Shown piece after piece: positions 1-8,300 of a stretch of 64,000 nt of DNA. The number at the start of each line of letters is the position of its first letter. The stretch's first letter is position 1. The stretch spans positions 1 to 64,000 of the forward strand of contig NZ_SIJK02000004.1 of assembly GCF_004762035.2 (NCBI RefSeq). Direction: 5' to 3'. This DNA comes from Candidatus Chloroploca mongolica. Lineage in GTDB: Bacteria; Chloroflexota; Chloroflexia; Chloroflexales; Chloroflexaceae. Under the pieces are notes generated by a model. The model was not told the DNA's origin, did not search any database, and was given only the letters and a program-made list of their open reading frames with translations. The position numbers and the translations under genes are program-made.

Positions 1-60
1 CATGCTGCCACAGAGAGCGTATTTTTTATCCGGTTTCGTATGATGCAATCGCCCTGACGC

Positions 61-83
61 ACAGGCAAGCATCGCTTGCCTGT
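61..83. terminator. Perfect hairpin, 10-bp stem, three-base loop
   Basis: The arm ACAGGCAAGC is followed by the loop ATC and the exact reverse complement. It could terminate a transcript entering from the left. Its right arm also overlaps the -35 element proposed for the downstream promoter. It resembles the longer triloop hairpins found between other genes of this window. Confidence 0.5.
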
Positions 84-103
84 CCTACAAACTATGCTAC
101 AAT
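76..103 (+). promoter_or_regulatory. Candidate sigma-70 promoter for the first glycan operon
   Basis: TTGCCT (76-81) is separated by 16 bases from TACAAT (98-103), followed by a purine-poor leader to the first gene at 149. The match is moderate. Apart from the overlapping hairpin, nothing else in the first 148 bases looks like a gene. Inference only. Confidence 0.4.
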
Positions 104-148
104 CACGTGTTGGCAGTTGAACCTTAGCGATGTGCCGCGTGTCGGTGC

Positions 149-832
149 ATGCCGATGCCGGAAAGAGTGATGGTTTCACGACGACTCCTGCTTGGCGCGA
201 CAATCTTTTGCCTCGCAGTTGGTGCGCTGGGTGCGCTGCTCTATCTTCAGCAACGGATCGCTCGTTGCAATCCGCTTGTTGCCCGTGAGTTGTTGCCAAA
301 TGCTGACTTTGCCCTCGTGAGTCTGCCTGGTACACTCCCTGATGGCTGGAACCGCCGTGCCGGTGGCGTCGAGTTGCGTGGCCCGGCGGTTGATGGTCAG
401 GGCTTTGATCTTGATGGCGATGGCCGTGCGATGCAGGTGATCGGCATTGGCAATTATCTCCAGACACCCGCTGTGCCGGTGCAATCCGGTGTGCGCTACT
501 GTGTGTCGGGGTTTGCCCTGACCGATTCGATCCAGCGCTCGCCCACCCGTCTGCGCGTTGCGTTTCACTGGTACGATGAGGCCGACCAGCCTATCCAGAC
601 CGACCGAACCCTCTGGCAGCCTGTGGTGCTCTGGACCCCTGCACAACCTCCACGGGATTGGTCGCCGATCCTGGGGAGTTTTGAGGCCCCTGCTGAGGCA
701 GCGAGCCTGACCATCCGATTTGCGCCGGCCTCAGATGATCGCATCTACCTTGATCGCCTGCGTGTTCGCCACGGCGGGGTTGCCCTGGCGCAACTGGCTG
801 CCATGCCCGATCCACGCTGCTGCGACCAGTAA
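149..832 (+). CDS. Membrane-anchored hypothetical protein with beta-rich extracytoplasmic domain
   Basis: A 227-residue protein with a positively charged N-terminus and one hydrophobic segment at about residues 11-32, then a domain rich in beta-prone and aromatic residues. The domain layout is like the jelly-roll carbohydrate-binding modules attached to cell-surface enzymes, but I see no diagnostic motif. It lies four bases before the polysaccharide deacetylase gene and is probably cotranscribed with it. A second possible start is the ATG at 170, which has a purine-rich stretch just upstream; the ATG at 149 has no clear ribosome site. A role in surface glycan handling is inferred from the neighbours only. 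Confidence 0.6.
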   Translation: MPMPERVMVSRRLLLGATIFCLAVGALGALLYLQQRIARCNPLVARELLPNADFALVSLPGTLPDGWNRRAGGVELRGPAVDGQGFDLDGDGRAMQVIGIGNYLQTPAVPVQSGVRYCVSGFALTDSIQRSPTRLRVAFHWYDEADQPIQTDRTLWQPVVLWTPAQPPRDWSPILGSFEAPAEAASLTIRFAPASDDRIYLDRLRVRHGGVALAQLAAMPDPRCCDQ

Positions 833-836
833 GCCT

Positions 837-2198
837 ATGAAACCAACCAGACCAGGCCAGCAATCAGGGTTCCTCTCACGGCGTCGCTTTTTGCGGCTCG
901 CTGGGGCATTGGCTGGCGGCTCCCTGCTTGCTGCCTGTGCATCACGTACGCCTGCTTCTCTCGGCGATACACCCTTCCTCCCTCGACTTGCAACCTGGCC
1001 GGCCGGGCGGCGGGCGGCGGTCGCTTTTACCTTCGATTGGGAAACGGCGATGGGAGGCCTGGTTCATTCGCGTTCGATTGGCGATCCAAATGTTGATCAA
1101 GACTATCTGCTGCGCGCCCGGCGTATGCGCGAGGGCCTTGCGACAACCATGGCTATCTTTGCCCCACTCGCGATCCGGGCGACCTATTATGCGACGGGCT
1201 ACAATTTTTTGCGCGGCAACCGCGAGCAGCGTCAGTTCCTCGGCAATCCGATCTTTCCCTGGGCGACCCAGGCCAATGGCTGGACTTCGGATCGCTGGAC
1301 GACAACGCCCTGGTTTGCCGATGACCCCTTTGGCACGGTTGAGTCCCATCCCGAGTGGTATTTTGGGGATCTGATTGAGCCGTTGCGTGAAGCCGGGCAT
1401 ACGATTGAGAGCCATACCTTTAGCCATTTCCACGGCGGCCTTGTTGATCCAGTGACCTGGCGCCTTGATCTCCAGACGTGGAATAACCTTGCGGCAGAAC
1501 GGGGTGTGCCCCCCGCTCGTTCGCTCGCCTTTCCCTGGAGTAGTAGCGCAGGTATGAGCGATGCTTCGTGGGATGAATTGGAATTGGCAGGCATCACCAG
1601 TGTGACTCGTCTCAGTAACCAGGCCCAGTATAGTCTCTGGGAGGTTGATCAAGACGGGGTTGTGCTCCATCCGCGCCCATGCTGGTTGCCTGGACGTGAG
1701 GGCCGCATGATGGCGTGCCCCGATTTTTACCTGACGGTATCGCGCACAAGCCTCGCCCTGGTGCAAATTGAACGAGCCGTCGAGACTGGTGGTATGATAG
1801 ACTTCTGGGCGCATACCGAAGAGGTGGTTAGCGCTGAACAGATTGCTTCCTGGCAACGGGTGGCTACCCGCGTGGCGAATGATATCCGCCTCTGGGTTGC
1901 ACCATTAGATGAGCTTGCGACATGGTCTGCGGCTGTTGCCGAAGTACGTGTTGAGGCTGATGCGCTTGATGCGCAGCGTGGCGATCTTCATCTGCAACTC
2001 ACCAATCCAACGCGAACCGCTTTATCTGGCCTGACGCTGCATGTGCCAGCGGCAACGCAGCAGGTTTTTGTCGAAGATGTCGAGCTTGAAACTTTGCGTG
2101 GGCGGTTGTCGTGGCGGATGGGTTGGTGGCCCGCCGCCGCCCTGGTCACGCTCGATCTCCCTGCGGAAACAGTACTACGTATGCGGATAGTAACGTGA
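837..2198 (+). CDS. Tat-exported lipoprotein polysaccharide deacetylase (NodB/CE4-like)
   Basis: Expected to remove N- or O-acetyl groups from a polysaccharide outside the cytoplasmic membrane. The start at 837 gives an N-terminus SRRRFLRLAG (twin-arginine signal, residues 14-23) followed by a lipobox LAAC with the lipidated cysteine at residue 34. The NodB-type core shows FTFDWE (Asp67) and SHTFSHFH with His193 and His197, the usual metal-binding histidine pair. The second aspartate of the classical TFDD motif is replaced by Trp, with Glu next, similar to the FDVE variant known in some exopolysaccharide deacetylases. The last 85 or so residues form a separate beta-rich tail. Its stop overlaps the next start (GTGA), so it is translationally coupled to the exporter permease. 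An upstream in-frame ATG at 720 would overlap the previous gene and bury the signal peptide. Confidence 0.82.
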   Translation: MKPTRPGQQSGFLSRRRFLRLAGALAGGSLLAACASRTPASLGDTPFLPRLATWPAGRRAAVAFTFDWETAMGGLVHSRSIGDPNVDQDYLLRARRMREGLATTMAIFAPLAIRATYYATGYNFLRGNREQRQFLGNPIFPWATQANGWTSDRWTTTPWFADDPFGTVESHPEWYFGDLIEPLREAGHTIESHTFSHFHGGLVDPVTWRLDLQTWNNLAAERGVPPARSLAFPWSSSAGMSDASWDELELAGITSVTRLSNQAQYSLWEVDQDGVVLHPRPCWLPGREGRMMACPDFYLTVSRTSLALVQIERAVETGGMIDFWAHTEEVVSAEQIASWQRVATRVANDIRLWVAPLDELATWSAAVAEVRVEADALDAQRGDLHLQLTNPTRTALSGLTLHVPAATQQVFVEDVELETLRGRLSWRMGWWPAAALVTLDLPAETVLRMRIVT

Positions 2199-4063
2199 AT
2201 TTCTTTGATCGTCTTGCTCTGCTCAATCGAGTTGTCCTGGGCTTACGGCTCTATCAATGGCTCTGGGTGCTGCTTTCCGTAGTGGGTGCTCTTGCCGTTG
2301 CCGTGCCGCGGGTACTCGCGCAGCCGGTTGTCTATTATGCGACGGCGCAGACCCATTTTGATCTCGAGCGCTATGGCGCGATCTATAATCCGGTTGGCCC
2401 TAATGTGACTGGCCTGAGCATTGCGATCGGCGATGCCAATGAGGTCTTGCGTCAGCGCGCCTTTGCCCGTGGCGATGTGCGCTTTGGGCTGCCTAATTAT
2501 CGGGTTGATTTCATTCCTGACGAGCCTGGCGTGGTGCTGGTGCGCGGCGTTGGGTCAACCGCAAGTGACGCACAGGCTCTTGCAAATGCTGGGGCCGAAG
2601 AACTGGTTCGCCAGATTCGTGCCGCCGGTGGCCGCGAGATCCTGCGCAATATGCTTGGTTGGGAGCTCTGGTTGTCTACCTCGCCTGAGGCTACGCCCAC
2701 TGAGCCTGATGCGTTTGCGCAGTTGCTGCGCCAGATTATTCGCTCTCAGGCATTTCCGATGTCACGCGAGCTTGAGCCCTTTGCGACGCCTCGCGATCTG
2801 GCGACCCTCCCTGAAGAGGAACTCCAGGATGTGGCTCGTGCGCTCGAAGCGCGCTACGATCTCTGGCGTTTTGCCATCAATACGCGCAATGCGACCCTCG
2901 ATGCCCTCTGTGGTACCGCCGGGATCAATGGTACTGAAGCCCGCGAGACTGCGTTGGTGACCTGTGCAGCGACGAATCCCGTTGCTGGCGCTGAGCTCGC
3001 CGAGCGTGATCGCGCCATTGTGCGCCTCCGCATCATTGAGGCAACGCTCAACTATGTCGTCGTGACCTATGATGTACGGTTTGATCCAACGTCCCCCGCT
3101 AGTGTCTGGGCAGTTCCGGCACCCCTGCCGGAAGCCTCTGAGCCACGGTATGTTCCCCATTTGATCGCCCTCGCGACCGTCTTTGGCCTCACCTTTGGAG
3201 TCACAGGGGTTGCTTTTGAGCGGAGTGCCGGGATTACCTCCAAAGCTGTTGAGCTCTGGAGCTATCGTGAACTGATTCGCAACCTTGCCCTCCGCGATCT
3301 CCGCACGCGCTATAAAGGCAGTGCGCTTGGCTACCTCTGGACGCAACTAGCCCCCCTGGGGATGATGCTGGTCTATGTGATTGTTTTTAGCCTGCTGCTG
3401 CCTAGTAGCATCGCCATGTTTCCGGTCTTTATTATTGTCGCGCTCTTGCCCTGGAACTATACCGCCGAGTCGATCATCGGTGGTACCCGCAGCATCATTG
3501 ACAACGCGTCTTTGATCAAAAAGGTCTACTTTCCTCGCGAGGTTTTGCCGCTGGTGACGGTCTTTTCGAGTCTGATCAACTTTGTGCTCTCGTTGCCGAT
3601 GATGTTTCTGGTGATGGCGGTGGTGCAGTTGACGACTATCGGGCGCCTCAATTTTGCCTGGTCGTTTGCCTATTTGCCGGTGCTTATGCTTATCCAGACG
3701 ATCATGCTTGTGGGTTTTGCCATGCTGCTCGGCTCGGCGGCGGTCTTCTATCGTGATGTTGTCCACCTTATCGGCATCATCATGAATATCTGGTTCTTCC
3801 TGACGCCAATTATCTATCCGCTTGGGGTCTTTGGCGAAGGATTAGCGGTTCGCCTGGTGCGCTGGTTCAATCCGATGGCGTCATTGATCGAATTTTATCG
3901 TGAAATTCTGTATGGCAATGTCGTTGCCGTTGGGCAGATCCCGACGCCCGCACTCCCTGCGTTGAGCAGCGTTTTACGCGTGAGTGTGATGGCGCTGGTG
4001 ATTCTCGTGGTTGGTTACTGGGTCTTTCAGCGCGTTAGCCGCAATTTTGGGGAAGAAATTTGA
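2195..4063 (+). CDS. ABC-2 glycan export permease fused to an N-terminal Wzz-like extracytoplasmic domain
   Basis: A 622-residue membrane protein in two parts. Residues 1-45 hold one membrane helix, residues about 45-315 a large soluble domain, and a second helix follows at about 318-340. This two-helix bracket around a periplasmic domain is the layout of Wzz-type chain-length regulators. From about residue 345 the protein is a normal ABC-2 (TagG/KpsM/Wzm type) permease with the family opening YRELIRNLALRDLRTRYK, six predicted helices and the late FFLTPIIYP segment. Usual Wzm/TagG permeases are about 260-280 residues, so the N-terminal half is additional. The GTG start at 2195 overlaps the previous stop as GTGA, and its own stop overlaps the TTG start of the ATPase gene. 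The permease assignment is firm; the chain-length role is inferred from topology. Confidence 0.85.
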   Translation: MNFFDRLALLNRVVLGLRLYQWLWVLLSVVGALAVAVPRVLAQPVVYYATAQTHFDLERYGAIYNPVGPNVTGLSIAIGDANEVLRQRAFARGDVRFGLPNYRVDFIPDEPGVVLVRGVGSTASDAQALANAGAEELVRQIRAAGGREILRNMLGWELWLSTSPEATPTEPDAFAQLLRQIIRSQAFPMSRELEPFATPRDLATLPEEELQDVARALEARYDLWRFAINTRNATLDALCGTAGINGTEARETALVTCAATNPVAGAELAERDRAIVRLRIIEATLNYVVVTYDVRFDPTSPASVWAVPAPLPEASEPRYVPHLIALATVFGLTFGVTGVAFERSAGITSKAVELWSYRELIRNLALRDLRTRYKGSALGYLWTQLAPLGMMLVYVIVFSLLLPSSIAMFPVFIIVALLPWNYTAESIIGGTRSIIDNASLIKKVYFPREVLPLVTVFSSLINFVLSLPMMFLVMAVVQLTTIGRLNFAWSFAYLPVLMLIQTIMLVGFAMLLGSAAVFYRDVVHLIGIIMNIWFFLTPIIYPLGVFGEGLAVRLVRWFNPMASLIEFYREILYGNVVAVGQIPTPALPALSSVLRVSVMALVILVVGYWVFQRVSRNFGEEI

Positions 4064-5310
4064 GCCCTGTCATTGAATTCAACCAGGTTAGCAAGCGCTT
4101 TGTCTTGCACAAAGATCAGCGCAAGACCGTGCAAGAGCGGGTGATTGGGCTGGTGCGCCCGCGGCCGCCTGGCGATGTCTTCTGGGCGTTGCGTGATGTT
4201 GATTTTGTTGTTCACGAAGGGCAGTCGCTGGGCCTGGTTGGGCATAATGGGGCCGGCAAGAGCACGGCGCTCAAGTTGATTACGCGGATTCTCGAGCCAA
4301 CAAGTGGGCGCGTGCGTACCCGTGGGCGCATTGCAGCGCTGCTTGAGCTGGGGAGCGGCTTTCATCCCGAGTTGAACGGGCGGGACAATGTCTTTCTCTA
4401 CGGGTCGCTGATGGGGATCGGGCGGCGCGAGATGGAACGCAAGCTCGAAGAGATTGTTGATTTTGCTGATATCGGCCCCTTCATTGATACCGAGATCAAG
4501 CACTATTCTTCGGGTATGTATACGCGCCTCGCCTTCGCTGTTGCGACCGCAGTTGATCCTGATATCTTGATCACCGACGAGGTGCTGGCTGTTGGCGACG
4601 AGGCGTTCCAGCGCAAATGCATGGAACGCATTTATGGTTTTCGACGGGCTGGCAAGACGATCATCTTTGTCTCGCACGCCCTCGAAGTCGTGCGCTCGCT
4701 CTGCGATGTGGCCGTCTGGCTTGACCACGGTGAACAGCGCGCCGATGGCCCCGCAGGCATGGTCATTGATGCCTATCTCGCTGAGGTCAACCGGAAAGAA
4801 AAGATTCGCCTCGAGCACGAGCGTACCCGTGAGGGTGAGGAGAGCGAGGATGCTTCACCAGCGACCGAGAGCCTCTTTCGGCGGGGAACACGCGAAGTTG
4901 AGGTTGTTCGTGTTCAATTGCTTGATGAGACCGGTGAAGAACGGGCTGTCTTTCACACCGGAAAATCTTTGACAATACGGATACATTACGAGGCCCACGA
5001 GCCGATCACCGAGCCGGTGTTTGGGGTGGGTATCTACCACGAGAGCGGGATCTGGATCAGTGGCCCCAATACCGGGTTTGACAGTGTTGCAATCCCACGT
5101 ATCATGGGCCAGGGTTTTCTTGATTACACCGTCAACGATCTGCCTCTCTTGACCGGTCGCTATAGCCTTAGTGTTGCGGTCGTGGATACTACCCAGTTGC
5201 ATGTCTTTGACCTGCATGATCGGCTCTATCAGATTGTTGTGCATAATGATGCCGGACGTGAGCGTTATGGAATGCTGGCGTTGCGAGGCACTTGGCGTTG
5301 TGATGCGTGA
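4060..5310 (+). CDS. ABC transporter ATP-binding protein with C-terminal Wzt-type glycan-recognition domain
   Basis: ATPase subunit of the polysaccharide exporter. Walker A is GHNGAGKST (about residues 60-68), the signature region is HYSSGM (about 148) and Walker B is DILITDEV (about 168). Residues about 270-400 form an extra beta domain like Wzt_C, which in O-antigen exporters binds the finished end of the glycan. Such a domain suggests export of a chain with a recognisable terminal modification; the methyltransferase domain in the next gene could supply one. The start is TTG at 4060, overlapping the permease stop as TTGA. Total length of 416 residues fits Wzt rather than the shorter KpsT. 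Confidence 0.9.
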   Translation: MSPVIEFNQVSKRFVLHKDQRKTVQERVIGLVRPRPPGDVFWALRDVDFVVHEGQSLGLVGHNGAGKSTALKLITRILEPTSGRVRTRGRIAALLELGSGFHPELNGRDNVFLYGSLMGIGRREMERKLEEIVDFADIGPFIDTEIKHYSSGMYTRLAFAVATAVDPDILITDEVLAVGDEAFQRKCMERIYGFRRAGKTIIFVSHALEVVRSLCDVAVWLDHGEQRADGPAGMVIDAYLAEVNRKEKIRLEHERTREGEESEDASPATESLFRRGTREVEVVRVQLLDETGEERAVFHTGKSLTIRIHYEAHEPITEPVFGVGIYHESGIWISGPNTGFDSVAIPRIMGQGFLDYTVNDLPLLTGRYSLSVAVVDTTQLHVFDLHDRLYQIVVHNDAGRERYGMLALRGTWRCDA

Positions 5311-5324
5311 GAAGGAGCAGCGGG

Positions 5325-8300
5325 ATGTCGGAACAGAATCCGCAGAGCCTGTACGATAAGTTCTATTTTGCGACAGGCTGCGGAAGACCGTATGAGCGTG
5401 ATGATCACTGGACGAATTTTTTTGGTGAGATTGCCGACGAAATCGTTGCCACGATTGCTCCCAGCGATGCCCTTGATGCAGGCTGTGCTCTCGGGTTACT
5501 GGTGGAACAATTGCGTGAGCGCGGGGTCGCCGCCGAGGGAATTGATATCTCGGAGTTTGCGATTGCCAATGCTCCCGAAACAGTCAAGCCCTATGTCCGG
5601 GTTGGCTCGGTGGCTGAGCCATTTGAACGTCGTTATGACTTGATCATCTGCATCGAAGTCCTCGAACATATGCCAAAGGAAGACTCCGAGCGTGCGGTGG
5701 CGAATTTCTGCGCCCACAGCGACGATATCCTCTTCTCCTCTTCGCCGTTTGATTATAAAGAAGTCACCCACTTCAACGTCAATCCCCCTGAATACTGGGC
5801 TTCCCTCTTTGCGCGTCACGGTTTCTACCGTGATGTTGATTTTGATGCGTCCTTCATTACGCCCTGGGCGGTACGCTTCCGCCGTCGCAATGAACCGACA
5901 GCACGCATTGTGCGTGATTATGAGCGCCGTTTCTGGGAATTATGGAAAGAGACGACCGACCTGCGGACGTTGAACCTGGAACAGCGCGATCAGTTGCGCG
6001 ATCTCAATGCGTTGTATGTGCAGGCCCAGCAGAACTATGAGGACGAACAGCGTCGTCATTACGAGACTTTCCAGCGTTATGAGGACGAACAGCGTCGTCA
6101 TTACGCGACCCTCCAGCATTATAATGAAGCGTCGCAGCAGAACCAGGAATTCGACGCACAACTTCGCGATTTGCGGCAACAAGTCGCTGCACTCAAGCAG
6201 AGCAAAGCCCTTTTGCGCCAGCAGCGTGACCTGATCCGGGCGATGGCGCGTGAGGATCTTGCCGATCTCCGCACTGATCCAACGCTGAGTCAAACCCAGG
6301 CCTATGCCCATCACCTTGAAGCTGAGATCACGCATCGCGATGAGTATATCGCCTGGCTTGAAAGTCTGGTGCGGGCCTTTGAGCAGGGACGGTTGATGTC
6401 ACTGATGCGACGTTTGCGCCGGAGTGGCACGATCCTCCCGCCTGCTTCTTCGCCTGCTCCTGCGCTTCCACCGCCGCCACCATCACTGCCTGAAGCGCCT
6501 CCTGCACCAGTGGCCTTGCCTTCTGATCCTGCGTCGGTCTATGCACGCTGGATCGCGGCCCATGAGCCCGATGCGGTTACGTTGATTGCCCAGCGGCAGC
6601 AGGGGCATCACCTGGCCTATCGTCCCTTGATCAGCATGGTGACGCCGGTCTATAATCCTGCTCCAGAAGCCCTCAAGGCGATGCTTGCGTCGGTCTTTAT
6701 GCAGACCTATGATCGCTGGCAGTTGTGTCTCGCCGACGCTTCGACCGAGCCAGAGGTGCGTGCGTTGCTCCAGCAGTTTGCTTCAACTGATCCCCGCGTA
6801 CGCCTGACGACCCTTGAACAGAATGCGGGTATTAGCGCCAATTCCAACGCTGCCCTTGCCCTTGCCACCGGTGAGTTCGTTCTGCTCCTTGATCACGATG
6901 ATACACTGGCCCCCGAGGCGCTCTTTCAGGTGGTGCAAACCCTCAATGCCCATCCAGAGGCTGATATCGTCTACTATGATGAAGATAAGCTCAGTGAGGA
7001 CGCGACGACACGCCATAGTCCCTGGTTCAAACCGTCGGCCTGGTCGCCGGATCTGTTGCTCTCGACCAACTATCTGATGCACGGGGTCTTCCGGCGGAGC
7101 CTGGTCGAAGAGTCCGGGCGCTTCAATCCGGCTACCGACGGTGCCCAGGATTGGGATCTGGCGTTGCGTTGCAGTGAGCGTACCAGGGCGATCTACCATC
7201 TTCCGCGGGTGCTCTACCACTGGCGTCAGATGCCTGGTTCAGCTTCGCGTGATGCCAATGCCAAGCCGTGGGCGCTGGTAGGCCAGGAACGTGCGCTGCG
7301 CGATCATCTTGCGCGTGGTCTCGGTTCTTCCGCCGAGGTGGTGCGGCTCAATGTGAGTGACCTCCGGGTGCTCTGGCCTGTTTCAGATAAACTTGTTTCG
7401 ATTATTATTCCCAACCGCGATCGCTACGAGTTGCTGCATGCCTGTCTCAGTTCGATCTTTGCCGCCACAACCTATCCCAACTATGAGGTGATCATTGTTG
7501 ATAATGGCTCGGTTGATGGGCGGACGCTGGCCTATTATGAGCAACTCAAGGCCGACGGTCGGGTGCGCGTCGTTCCGCTTGCGGAAGCCTTCAACTGGTC
7601 GCGGGCCAACAATCTTGGAGTCGCCGAGGCGCGGGGCGATCTGCTGCTCTTCCTCAATAATGATACCGAGGTGCGTGCCGGTGACTGGTTGCACGAACTG
7701 GTTGGCTGGGCCGAGCGCCCCGAGGTTGGGGTGGTTGGCTGTAAGCTGATCCGCCCTGATGGCACGACCCAGCACGCGGGGATCGCGATTGGTGTGGAAG
7801 GCCACGGGAGCCACCTCTTTGATGGGGATGTGACCCCGACCTATGGCCCTTTTGGTTCCTCTGAGTGGTATCGCGATCTGCTGGCGCTTACGGGTGCCTG
7901 TATGATGATGCGCCGCGATGTTTTTGAAGCCATCGGTGGCTTTGATGAACGCTACCGTGTCGGTTATAGTGATCTGACCTTCTGTCTTGCCGCCCATCAG
8001 CACGGTCTGCGGGTTGTTTATACCCCGCACGCCTCGTTGTTGCACCACGAAGGTGCATCACGCGGTTTTGCTTTGCCCTTTGCTGATATCCTGCGGGCCA
8101 CGCTTGAGATGTTGCCACACATTCTGGCAGGCGATCCCTACTTTAGCCCCCATCTTTCGCCGGTGCAGCGCCGTCCCGCGATTGCCGATCCCGCCGGTGA
8201 AAAGATCATTGAGCGGATGGCGCTGCTTGTTTCCACGTTTCACCTGACCAAGACGTATGATCCCGCCCAACTGGCTGCAGTTGCCGAGCAATTGCTCAAG

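Noticed and set aside
942-1856. Long minus-strand frame inside the deacetylase gene
   Set aside because: Antisense shadow of a high-GC gene; no ribosome site and no conserved features.
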